A DNA stretch of 18,708 nt from JALZHR01 sp036389695 (GTDB lineage Bacteria > Acidobacteriota > Blastocatellia > Pyrinomonadales > Pyrinomonadaceae). The DNA lies in contig DASVWG010000529.1 of NCBI GenBank assembly GCA_036389695.1, forward strand, positions 1 through 18,708, read 5' to 3'. The notes under the pieces were generated by a model. The model saw only the letters and a list, made by a program, of their open reading frames with translations, was not told the DNA's origin and ran no database searches. Below are positions 12,127 through 18,708 of this stretch, piece by piece. The position numbers were made by a program, and so were the translations under genes. Within the stretch, counting starts at the first letter, position 1. Each line of letters starts with the position of its first letter.

Positions 12127-13398
12127 ATGGAGTTATTTCAAAAACTCGGCGCGCAGGTCGAAACGCTCTGGCGCGAAAAAAATTACGACGAAACGCTCTT
12201 TCCCGAAATTGCGGCGCAGGCGCTGAAAGAAGCGCGTCTGCCCGAAAAAGTTTCGGCGTGGGAAGTTATCGACTGGACTTTGCGCGAAACTTTTTTGCCC
12301 GAACAGCGCGATTTGGCGGGCAAATTCGGCGACCCGCCGATAACGCTCTACAACAGCCCGCGTTTTCACGTCGATGTTTATTTCTGGCTCGAAGGCACGA
12401 CGGCGATTCATCAACACGGTTTTTGCGGCGCGTTTCAGGTTCTGCACGGTTCGAGCCTGCATAGCTGGTATGATTTCGAAGTGCGCGAAAAAATCAATAT
12501 TTTCACCGAAATCGGCGATATAAATTTAAAATCGTGCCGGCTGCTCGAAGTCGGCGACGTGCAGGAAATCTGGGCGGGCAGGCGGTATATTCACGGGCTT
12601 TTTCATCTCGACCAGCCGTCGGCGACGATTGTCGTGCGCACGCATCGCAGCCCTCTGGCGATGCCGCAGTATAATTACGAAAAACCTTTTCTGGCGATTG
12701 ACCCGTTTTTTGAAGAGCCTTCGACGATTAAAAAATTGCAGGCTTTGACGGCGCTGATTCGCGCGCAGCATCCCGACACGGACGCGCGAATCATCGAGTG
12801 GCTCGAAGCGTCGGATTTTCAGACGGCTTTCGCGATTCTTTCAAAAGTCAAAATGTATCTGAACGTCAGCGGAGTCGACCGGTTTTTCAATCTTTCCGGC
12901 TCCGAGACGCGTTTTGAAAAATTTCTGGACGCTTCCAGAAAACGTCACGGCGAGCGGGCGGACGTTTTTCCGAAAATCTTCCGGCATCAGGACAAGCTCA
13001 GTCAAATTTTGCGCCAGCGCGCGCTCGTCACCAACCCGGAACATCGTTTTTTTCTCGCGCTGCTTTTGAACGTCGAAGGCAAAGAAAGAATTTTTTCGCT
13101 CGTCAAGGAACGCTTTCCCGAAGCGGAAGCGCTGGAAAAAATTCTCGACTGGACGTACGATTTGGCGCAGACGAAAATTTTCGGCTCGAATATGGCGAAC
13201 GCGCTCGGCGTCGAAGATTTCGACGATTTGGATTTGTTCGTGCTGGAAAGTCTTTTGAAAGACCGCACTGAAGCCGAAATGCTCGAAGCTTTGCAAACCG
13301 ATTACGGAACCGAAGTGACCGAAGAAGCGACGCGAAATTTGGCGGCAAAAGCGGAAAAAATTCGTCAGGCGGTGATTTTCGAGCCGCTTTTGAGTTAA
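12127..13398 (+). CDS. Cupin-fold protein, cysteine-dioxygenase-like N-terminal half
   Basis: A 423-residue protein without signal peptide or membrane helix. Residues about 70-180 form a cupin barrel: FHVDVYFWLEGTTAIHQHGF carries H95 and H97, then CGAFQVLHGSSLHSWYDF, and RRYIHGLFHLDQ carries H156 (or H160). This HxH plus distal His layout matches the three-histidine iron site of cysteine dioxygenase-like thiol dioxygenases, including a cysteine (C100) shortly after the HxH. The C-terminal half (about 200-423) is helical, with many Glu/Lys/Leu residues, and I do not recognise it. It holds NPEHRFFLALLLNVEGKERI and an acidic patch VEDFDDLDLFV. The substrate is unknown. The start is 8 bp after the preceding gene and has no Shine-Dalgarno of its own, suggesting translational coupling. 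It converges on the beta-helix gene across a composite palindrome. Confidence 0.75.
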   Translation: MELFQKLGAQVETLWREKNYDETLFPEIAAQALKEARLPEKVSAWEVIDWTLRETFLPEQRDLAGKFGDPPITLYNSPRFHVDVYFWLEGTTAIHQHGFCGAFQVLHGSSLHSWYDFEVREKINIFTEIGDINLKSCRLLEVGDVQEIWAGRRYIHGLFHLDQPSATIVVRTHRSPLAMPQYNYEKPFLAIDPFFEEPSTIKKLQALTALIRAQHPDTDARIIEWLEASDFQTAFAILSKVKMYLNVSGVDRFFNLSGSETRFEKFLDASRKRHGERADVFPKIFRHQDKLSQILRQRALVTNPEHRFFLALLLNVEGKERIFSLVKERFPEAEALEKILDWTYDLAQTKIFGSNMANALGVEDFDDLDLFVLESLLKDRTEAEMLEALQTDYGTEVTEEATRNLAAKAEKIRQAVIFEPLLS

Positions 13399-13402
13399 CG
13401 GA

Positions 13403-13549
13403 GCAGAAGCCCACGCGTGAGCAAGGGCGGAAAGGATTTTAGATTTTAGATTTTGGATTTTAGATTTGCCGTTATCAAACGACCAATCATAAATCTTCAA
13501 TCTTAAATCATCAATCTTTATCCGCCCTTGCTGACGCGCGGGCTTCTGC
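13403..13549. repeat. 147-bp nested palindrome with heptanucleotide repeats in its interior
   Basis: Outer arms 13403-13430 and 13522-13549 match at 26 of 28 positions; the right arm shares 27 identical bases with 7860-7886. Inside, GATTTTA is repeated four times with one change (13435-13462, plus a partial copy). On the other side AAATCTT/CAATCTT-type heptamers (13491-13518) run in roughly complementary orientation. It fills the convergent gap between the cupin and beta-helix genes. It has no coding capacity, so it is a non-autonomous palindromic repeat or MITE-like element. Confidence 0.88.
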
Positions 13550-13565
13550 TTCGAAACGCAGTCGA

Positions 13566-14513
13566 TTATTGCTGACTACCAGCAGAACCGGAAACTGCGC
13601 CATCGACGCCGTTCCCGACTACCTTGTTATTACCGAACGAAAGAATGCTTCCGCTATAGACATTGATGCCGGTATTGTTTCCGCTAATCGTATTATTGGA
13701 AAGGTAAATGACGGGCGCGTTAGTGACGGTGGCGACGCCCGTTCCGTTGTTGGTAATCAGGCAGTTTTCAACCGTCACGTTCGTGCCGCCCGCATCGGCT
13801 TCGGCAACGATTCCGAAATTATTGTTGGCTGAAATTATCGAGTTTTTGATTGACGCCGTGCTGCCGCCGCGCACCGAAAGTCCGGAATTAGCGTTGCTGT
13901 CCAATAATTTGACATTATCCAGCACGGCGACTACGCCGGTCGCCGACGGGCTGATAAAAATATTGGTCTGCTCGTTTCTTTCCACTGCCGTGTTGAGAAT
14001 GAATAAAGTTCCGTTGGCGGTGGTGCGCTCGTCGCTGATGCCGCGTCCGGTCGTCGCGCTCGAACCCTGAAAACCGTAAATATGACAATCTTCGATATAG
14101 ACGGCTTTGGCGCTCAGGATGCGGATGCCGTTGATGCCCGTTCCGACGCCGTTGATTAACAGATGTCGCAGGATGACGATGCCGGTGTCGCCGGCGTTAA
14201 TGATAATTCCGGTCTGCCCGCCGGCAGTAATCGCTCCGTTGCCGGAAGTCCCGCCGTCAATCGTAATACTTTTCGTAATCGTGACCTGTCCGAAGCCGCC
14301 CGGGTCGAGCGTGCTGATTTCGCCGTTGGTCGCGGTTTTGGAAATCGTTCCGGCAAACGTTTTACACGGCGCGGTGCGACTGCACGGGTTGGCGTCGTCG
14401 CCGGTTCCCGAAACCCACGTGCGCGTGGCTTGAGCGCTGGCAATTGTGGTGAATAAAACAGAGAAGGCAAAAATTGCCAGTAATTTGACAAGAAGCATTG
14501 ATTTGTTTTTCAT
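13566..14513 (-). CDS. Secreted right-handed parallel beta-helix protein
   Basis: A 315-residue exported protein. Residues 1-28 are a signal peptide (KNKSMLLVKLL, hydrophobic core, cleavage after ASAQA or ASA). The mature start TRTWVSGTGDDANPCSRTAP, then CKTFAG, is the usual opening of bacterial parallel beta-helix (pectate-lyase-like) proteins. The two nearby cysteines may form a disulfide. Short coils follow, with the PbH1 pattern of hydrophobic strand, Asn/Gly turn and repeat: ITIDGG, IVILRHLLINGVGTG, VYIEDCHIYGF, VTVENCLITNNGTG, VIYLSNNTISGNNTG. No catalytic residues of a known polysaccharide lyase were recognised, so surface binding or glycan handling is only possible. AAGGA about 10 bases upstream supports the start. 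It is a separate transcription unit from the VCBS-repeat gene because a terminator lies between them. Confidence 0.85.
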   Translation of the reverse strand: MKNKSMLLVKLLAIFAFSVLFTTIASAQATRTWVSGTGDDANPCSRTAPCKTFAGTISKTATNGEISTLDPGGFGQVTITKSITIDGGTSGNGAITAGGQTGIIINAGDTGIVILRHLLINGVGTGINGIRILSAKAVYIEDCHIYGFQGSSATTGRGISDERTTANGTLFILNTAVERNEQTNIFISPSATGVVAVLDNVKLLDSNANSGLSVRGGSTASIKNSIISANNNFGIVAEADAGGTNVTVENCLITNNGTGVATVTNAPVIYLSNNTISGNNTGINVYSGSILSFGNNKVVGNGVDGAVSGSAGSQQ

Positions 14514-14700
14514 TTTGTAGATTTTCCTTATTAGAAATTTTTGTAAAAACTGAAGAAGTCGTCAGGATGCGGACCGGTTCTGCAATATAGTAAGTCCAAA
14601 TCAAAGTTTTTAACAAACTCTCAAGTCTTTTTTTTATATTCGGAAGGTGTTGAAGATACGGATTGTTGTTTGAGAGGATAAAATGTTATGAAAATAGAAT

Positions 14701-14738
14701 AAAAAAGCCCTGACCGCGAGGAGGGCAAAGCGGTCAGG
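14701..14738 (-). terminator. Rho-independent terminator for the VCBS-repeat protein gene
   Basis: On the minus strand CCTGACCGC and GCGGTCAGG (14730-14738 and 14709-14717) form a 9-bp stem with a 12-nt loop. The stem is followed by GC and a run of six Ts (14701-14706). It lies 132 bp past the stop codon at 14870, so the mRNA would have a structured 3' untranslated region. Confidence 0.75.
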
Positions 14739-14869
14739 ACTCGCAATTAACTTCAAATTCCCGTTTGAAGTTAAAATTATTCAAAGCAACTGTTTGATGT
14801 TAAACAACTAATTATTGTTGCTTTCCCGGAAAGAGGCTGAAGCTTAACGCTTCAGCCTCTTTCGTTTGT
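14739..14869 (-). other. Structured 3' region with three further inverted repeats
   Basis: Between the VCBS gene and its terminator are TTAACTTCAAA/TTTGAAGTTAA (14747-14757 and 14764-14774), AAAGCAAC/GTTGCTTT (14783-14790 and 14817-14824, with an inner GTTT/AAAC pair) and a perfect 15-bp stem (14829-14843 and 14849-14863, loop TTAAC). With the terminator this makes four hairpins in about 155 bp. No coding frame is seen. The rest of this gene-free stretch (14514-14700) is AT-rich, and I recognised nothing certain in it. Confidence 0.7.
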
Positions 14870-17239
14870 TTACTGAGCCGGAATCGGAATGTCGCCGTTT
14901 AAGCCGAAGAATCTGGCTTCAAAAGCGCCGTCGCTGCTGCGCAGGATATACCACGCGCCGTCCGCTTTGCGGAAGACGGCGATGTCCATTTTTCCGTCCT
15001 TGTCGTAATCGCCCGCGACCGGAACGTCGGTGCTGATTCCGAATTGAGTCGCCACAAACTGGTCGTTCGAGCTATTGATGCGATACCAGCTTCCGGTTGA
15101 CGGGCGATAGACCGTCAGGTCATCTCTGCCGTCGCCGTCGAAGTCGCCCGCGATAGGCAGGTCTTCGCTGATACCGAAGTGGAGTCCGCGGAACTGTCCG
15201 TCACGGCTGCCGAGCCAGTACCAGTCGCCGACCGACGGGCGGAAGACCGCGATGTCAGTCTTGCCGTCGCCGTCCAAATCAGCCGCCACCGGTTTGTCGC
15301 CGTTCTGTCCGAACTGGACGATGATGTAACCGGCATCGGTGGTCTTTTCGACATACCAGTAACCGTTTGACGGGCGGAACACGGCTAAATCCTGTAGACC
15401 GTCGCCGTCGAAATCGCCGCGCACCGGAATGTCCGAGGCGAGTCCGAACTGTTTGGTCGTCTGACCGCCGTCCGAGCTGCGTTTGATGTCCCAGATACCG
15501 GAACCGTTGACGCTGCGATAAACAGCCGTGTCGCTGCGTCCGTCGCCGTCGTAATCGCCGGAGACGAGCTTATCGTTTGCGCCGCCGAAAGTCGTCGCGG
15601 TAAAGCCGTTGCTGTTCTGGATATACCACGCGCCGTCCTGCGGGCGGAAGACAGCCATATCGACCACGCCGTCGCCGTCAAAGTCGGCGCTGCGGTTATC
15701 GTTGCGAATCGTGCCGCGAATTTCGCTGGCGTTGGCGGCGCTGCCGACGACCATATAAGCGATGCCCATGCGAAGCACCTGCACCTGCTGCGGCGTCACG
15801 TTAAAGGTCGCCGTAAAGTGCCTCTCGGTTCCGCCGAGCGTGCCGAAATCGTGAATCACGACCGTGTTTGAGCCGACGTCAGCGAGAATCTTCGCCGAAG
15901 TCTGCTGGCTGGTCAGATTGTATTCGCCGCTTGCCTGAACCTGCGTTTCCGTAGCATTCAGGAAAAGCTTGATTTCGCCGCGGCTGGCAAGCGTAGCGCC
16001 GCTCAGATGACCTTCAAAAAATCTGCCCTGTGCAGGCGACGGCGAAGGCGAAGGCGAACCGCTGGGGCTGGGCGACGGACTCGGGCTGCCGGTCGGTGAA
16101 CCGGTCGGCGAAGGCGAAGGCGAACCGGTCGGGCTGCCGGTCGGGCTGACGCTCGGACTCGGCGACGGCGTCGCGGTGAAGGCGACAAACGTTCCCGAAA
16201 GAATCGTGGCTGCGCCGTTAATAATGTCAATTCTCATACCCGGAGTGACGTTCGGAACGTTTTGCCCGTTATCGCTGCGCAGGCGGAGTCTGCCTTCGGC
16301 GCTGCTGACGAACATTTGTCCGACCGTCGCGTTATTAATCACGACGTTGAGCATCGTTCCGTTCGGCAGATTGACCTGGCGAACGCGAACTTCGAGCTCG
16401 ACGCGGCTGCTGTGATTTTCAAATTGAGCAAAACCGTTCGGCAAAACGCCGTTCAAGGTCGGTCCGGTCAAACCGGCAAACAAATCTCCATTGTTGCCCG
16501 GCGACGGCGACGGACTCGGGCTGCCGGTCGGCGACACCGTCGGGAAAACCGTCGGAGACACGGTCGGCGAAACTGTTGGCGATGCCGACGGGCTAGCTGT
16601 CGGCGAAACGGTCGGGAAGACCGTCGGAGATACGGTTGGCGACACGCTCGGTGACGCTGACGGGCTTACCGTCGGAAAAACAGTCGGCGAAACGCTCGGG
16701 CTGGGTGACGGAGAACCATTCGGGCTTCCGCTCGGGCTGGGTGACGGCGAGCCGTTCGGCGAACCCGACGGTGAAGGCGTCGGCGTGACAACGCCGAAAA
16801 CGCCGGAGACGACGGTCGTCGTTCCGTTCATCACCGCAACCGTTTGTCCGTTGCCGGCGGGCGGAACGTTCTGTCCGTTATTTGTGTCGAAATCAAGAAA
16901 TGCGCCGCTGAACTGGTTGACCGTCATCTGCCCGACGACCGCATTGTTCAAAACGACGTTTAAAACCGTTCCCTGCGGCAGATTGACTGAGGTCGCGTCC
17001 ACTTTAAGTCGGCGTCTGCCGCCGTCTTCGGTGCGGTGTTCGGCAAATCCGCCCGGCGTGACGCCGCCGATTGCCGGTCCGGTCAGCGAAGCCTGAATTC
17101 TAATGTCGCTCAACATCAGCTCATCAGCTTGGACGACCGTTTTATTTAGAGCGAACGGCAGGATTACCCATGCCAGCGCAAACATCAACACCCATGCATT
17201 TTTGAGCTGACTGCGCTTTTTTGTTGCTACCTGTTTCAT
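14870..17239 (-). CDS. Large secreted VCBS/FG-GAP-repeat protein with duplicated N-terminal domain and Pro/Ser linkers
   Basis: A 789-residue exported protein. Residues 1-38 are a long signal peptide (basic KKRSQLKN, hydrophobic core, cleavage after VQA). A ~100-residue domain (about 45-149) recurs at about 251-352. Both copies share an LTGP segment, P-GFA, VNLP-GT-LNVV-NNA-VGQM and NGQNVP. A Pro/Ser/Thr linker rich in SPT and PSP triplets (about 150-248) separates them; a second linker spans about 353-404. Residues about 405-512 look CHRD-like (GHLSGATL, HFTATFNVTPQQV). Six VCBS/FG-GAP repeats of ~45 residues follow (about 517-789), each with D-x-DGDG calcium-type loops (DFDGDG, DYDGDG, DLDGDG; the last is DYDKDG) and VFRP-x-W. 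Such repeats form beta-propeller-like surface modules. No catalytic domain or sorting signal is seen. GGAAGG lies 11 bp before the ATG. Confidence 0.88.
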   Translation of the reverse strand: MKQVATKKRSQLKNAWVLMFALAWVILPFALNKTVVQADELMLSDIRIQASLTGPAIGGVTPGGFAEHRTEDGGRRRLKVDATSVNLPQGTVLNVVLNNAVVGQMTVNQFSGAFLDFDTNNGQNVPPAGNGQTVAVMNGTTTVVSGVFGVVTPTPSPSGSPNGSPSPSPSGSPNGSPSPSPSVSPTVFPTVSPSASPSVSPTVSPTVFPTVSPTASPSASPTVSPTVSPTVFPTVSPTGSPSPSPSPGNNGDLFAGLTGPTLNGVLPNGFAQFENHSSRVELEVRVRQVNLPNGTMLNVVINNATVGQMFVSSAEGRLRLRSDNGQNVPNVTPGMRIDIINGAATILSGTFVAFTATPSPSPSVSPTGSPTGSPSPSPTGSPTGSPSPSPSPSGSPSPSPSPAQGRFFEGHLSGATLASRGEIKLFLNATETQVQASGEYNLTSQQTSAKILADVGSNTVVIHDFGTLGGTERHFTATFNVTPQQVQVLRMGIAYMVVGSAANASEIRGTIRNDNRSADFDGDGVVDMAVFRPQDGAWYIQNSNGFTATTFGGANDKLVSGDYDGDGRSDTAVYRSVNGSGIWDIKRSSDGGQTTKQFGLASDIPVRGDFDGDGLQDLAVFRPSNGYWYVEKTTDAGYIIVQFGQNGDKPVAADLDGDGKTDIAVFRPSVGDWYWLGSRDGQFRGLHFGISEDLPIAGDFDGDGRDDLTVYRPSTGSWYRINSSNDQFVATQFGISTDVPVAGDYDKDGKMDIAVFRKADGAWYILRSSDGAFEARFFGLNGDIPIPAQ
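16029..16184 (-). repeat. Low-complexity Pro/Ser/Gly/Thr linker repeat (second linker)
   Basis: Imperfect tandem triplet and sextuplet repeats encode PSPSPS, GSPTGSP and similar units between the second copy of the N-terminal domain and the CHRD-like domain of the VCBS protein. Length variation between strains is likely. The repeats keep the codon frame, so copy changes would alter only spacer length. Confidence 0.8.
16497..16793 (-). repeat. Low-complexity Pro/Ser/Thr/Val linker repeat (first linker)
   Basis: About 100 residues of SPTVSPTVFPTVSP-type and SPSPSGSPNG-type units lie between the two copies of the N-terminal domain. The DNA shows higher-order repeats of several triplets with synonymous changes, a sign of repeated duplication rather than recent expansion. 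The linker is probably extended and may be glycosylated. Confidence 0.82.
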
Positions 17240-17395
17240 ATTTTTTGATACCTTCCTTAACTACCTGTAATTCTGTTTGTCTATTGTTTCTCGAATGCCC
17301 TTCAAGCTGATTTGCGGCTTTGAAATATGGCTTTCTGTTATACAGTGCTGAAAATAATGTGGAAAAGACAATTTTTAGTGAAATATTTTTCAAAC

Positions 17396-17421
17396 AAAAA
17401 GCCAACCGTCTCCGATTGGCT
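17396..17421 (-). terminator. Rho-independent terminator of the S8 protease gene
   Basis: On the minus strand AGCCAATCG (17413-17421) pairs with CGGTTGGCT (17400-17408), with one G-U pair and a GAGA tetraloop. TTTTTG follows. It begins 23 bp after the protease stop codon. Confidence 0.85.
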
Positions 17422-17444
17422 CGTTAATAATTTTCTACCCGATT

Positions 17445-18708
17445 TTATTCCGTGCAGATGTTTCTTTCGGGAAAGTTACAAAACTGCGGGTCGCCGGTCA
17501 GCGCGCAATACGCATCGACTCTGGTCGTTTCCATATTAATATTGCGCGAGGTCAGACGGCAGTCCCACTCGTAGCCTCTTTCCTCCATATTTTCAACCAA
17601 ATCGACCAGCGCCAGGTTCGGATTGGCGGATTTCATCAAAGCGGCGATGCCCGAAACAATCGGCGCCGCCATCGAAGTCCCCGACCACATACCATAGCGA
17701 CCGTTCGGGAGCGCGCTGATTATCTCTTCGCCCGGCGCGACCGTGCGCACCCAGCGGTCGACGCTGCGGTCCTGCACGTCAGCCATCGTGGAAAATGAAG
17801 CCAGTTTGTCGTAACGCGTGCTGGCGCCGACGCTCAGCAGATTGTCGTCAATATCGTTGACGCCGCCGCGCTCGGCTGCCGGATAAACGCGCGCCGCGCC
17901 GTTGCCGATTTGCCCGCCGTTGCCGGCGCCCGCGACGATTAAAATTCTCTTGTCGCTGAATTCCGGAAATACCTGCTCGCCCGGCACGACCGCATCGTCG
18001 CAGCCGTTGAACAAATCGTGCAGAAACGTGTTGCTCTGCGGCGTCAAATCCGGCGGATAACCGAAGCTCATATTGACAATAATCGTATTTGTCGATGAAG
18101 GATTATGCGTCGCCGCCCAAGCCATCGCCTGCTGGATGCGCCAGAGAGTTCCTTCGCCGTTGGTGTCCAGAATGCGCAGCGGCATAATTTTGGCTTCCGG
18201 CGCGGTCAGCGCGATAATTCCGGCAACGTGCGTGCCGTGACCGTAAACCGATTCCTGACGCAAAGTGCCGACCTCGCTCGGGTCGTTGTCGTTATCGACA
18301 AAATCGTAGCCGGGCACCAGTCTTCCGGCAAAAGCCGGATGATTCAAATCGATTCCCGTATCCAGAACGGCAACGACCATGTTCTGTCCTCTGGAAACGG
18401 CATGAGCCTGATTGAGCCTGATGACATCCGGAAACCACTGGCTGGTATATCCTTTAATGCTTCCGCCGATTGCCCACGAGCGTCCGATTGCCCACGAGCG
18501 CCCGAGCGTCCAGGGCAGTCCGTGCCTTTCCGACATGCTGACCGTGCGGTGAACTTCCGCTTGAAAAACGCGCGCGTCCGATTGCAGCGCGGCGACAATT
18601 TGCAAAGTCGATTGATTGGTCAGCGTCCGGTCGATTTTCATTCGATAGGTCGGCGGAACTCCGACTTGTCCGAGCGGCGTGGGAACGAGTTTATACTGCG
18701 CGGCAACC
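17445..18708 (-). CDS. Subtilisin-like (S8) serine protease, N-terminus beyond the window
   Basis: The frame is open to the right edge. A Met occurs at 18641, but the reading continues upstream as AAQYKLVPTPLGQVGVPPTYR, so the gene and probably its signal peptide start outside. At least 421 residues are present. The catalytic triad is visible: Asp in VAVLDTGID (codon 18360-18362), His in YGHGTHVAGI (codon 18237-18239) and Ser in SGTSMAAP (codon 17673-17675). The oxyanion Asn lies in AGAGNGG. Upstream of the Asp is a propeptide-like segment with a duplicated RSWAIG unit. After the catalytic domain only a short tail follows, with several cysteines (DCRL, AYCAL, QFCNF, NICTE) that could form disulfides. 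S8 proteases are generally exported and degrade proteins. The gene ends at its own terminator, 205 bp before the VCBS-repeat gene on the same strand. Confidence 0.93.
   Translation of the reverse strand, partial: VAAQYKLVPTPLGQVGVPPTYRMKIDRTLTNQSTLQIVAALQSDARVFQAEVHRTVSMSERHGLPWTLGRSWAIGRSWAIGGSIKGYTSQWFPDVIRLNQAHAVSRGQNMVVAVLDTGIDLNHPAFAGRLVPGYDFVDNDNDPSEVGTLRQESVYGHGTHVAGIIALTAPEAKIMPLRILDTNGEGTLWRIQQAMAWAATHNPSSTNTIIVNMSFGYPPDLTPQSNTFLHDLFNGCDDAVVPGEQVFPEFSDKRILIVAGAGNGGQIGNGAARVYPAAERGGVNDIDDNLLSVGASTRYDKLASFSTMADVQDRSVDRWVRTVAPGEEIISALPNGRYGMWSGTSMAAPIVSGIAALMKSANPNLALVDLVENMEERGYEWDCRLTSRNINMETTRVDAYCALTGDPQFCNFPERNICTE
18466..18500 (-). repeat. In-frame 18-bp tandem duplication in the S8 protease gene
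   Basis: CCGATTGCCCACGAGCG occurs at 18466-18482 and 18484-18500, an 18-bp period that duplicates the six residues RSWAIG. It lies between the propeptide region and the catalytic domain and keeps the frame. Confidence 0.85.

Noticed and set aside
14701..14863. Integron attC-like site
   Set aside because: The hairpins are separate perfect stems, and no matched RYYYAAC/GTTRRRY core pair or integrase was found.
16491..17096. Plus-strand 201-codon frame with a GETVGDTVGK repeat
   Set aside because: This is the antisense reading of the Pro/Ser linker of the VCBS protein; its repeats simply mirror the linker triplets.

Overview
The window looks like a chromosomal segment of an Acidobacteriota member, most likely class Blastocatellia (Pyrinomonadaceae-like). 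This is inferred from protein style: VCBS/FG-GAP secreted proteins with Pro/Ser linkers, OmpR-type winged helices fused to membrane domains, M56-peptidase fusions, and GC-moderate DNA rich in short tandem and palindromic repeats. No tRNA, rRNA, CRISPR array, transposase or phage gene was seen.

Layout. (1) 1-1148: end of aroA and a complete aroK (shikimate pathway), separated by a palindrome built of 7-bp units. (2) 1157-2866: a BON-domain lipoprotein, a BON/LysM Kbp-like protein and a secreted protein of unknown function, with a structured leader and a duplicated palindromic 12-mer between genes. (3) 2974-5384, minus strand: a BlaI-type repressor and a translationally coupled BlaR1-type M56 membrane peptidase. 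The extracytoplasmic part of the peptidase is a polysaccharide-deacetylase-like domain with its catalytic motifs lost. A near-consensus promoter with an overlapping inverted repeat drives the pair. (4) 5506-7742: nadB, carrying two heptanucleotide repeat tracts inside the coding sequence, then a degenerate 20-bp-period array and a secreted DUF3574 protein. (5) 8055-10070, minus strand: a POT-family peptide transporter and a small secreted protein. (6) 10313-13398: a winged-helix regulator with a polytopic membrane domain, a small membrane protein and a cysteine-dioxygenase-like cupin protein. (7) 13566-18708, minus strand: three large exported proteins (parallel beta-helix, VCBS-repeat protein, subtilisin-like protease cut by the window edge).

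Two things stand out. First, the BlaI/BlaR1-like pair has a sensor that looks like a dead CE4/NodB deacetylase instead of a penicillin-binding domain, which suggests sensing of a glycan or wall fragment (inference). Second, all three convergent gene junctions (2867-2973, 7743-8054, 13399-13565) hold long palindromic elements. Two of these share an identical 27-bp core, and one encloses inverted tracts of 7-bp repeats. Heptamer tracts also occur in the aroA-aroK gap and inside nadB, so a heptanucleotide repeat process appears active in this genome.

All family assignments are from reading motifs by eye; no database search or folding was run.
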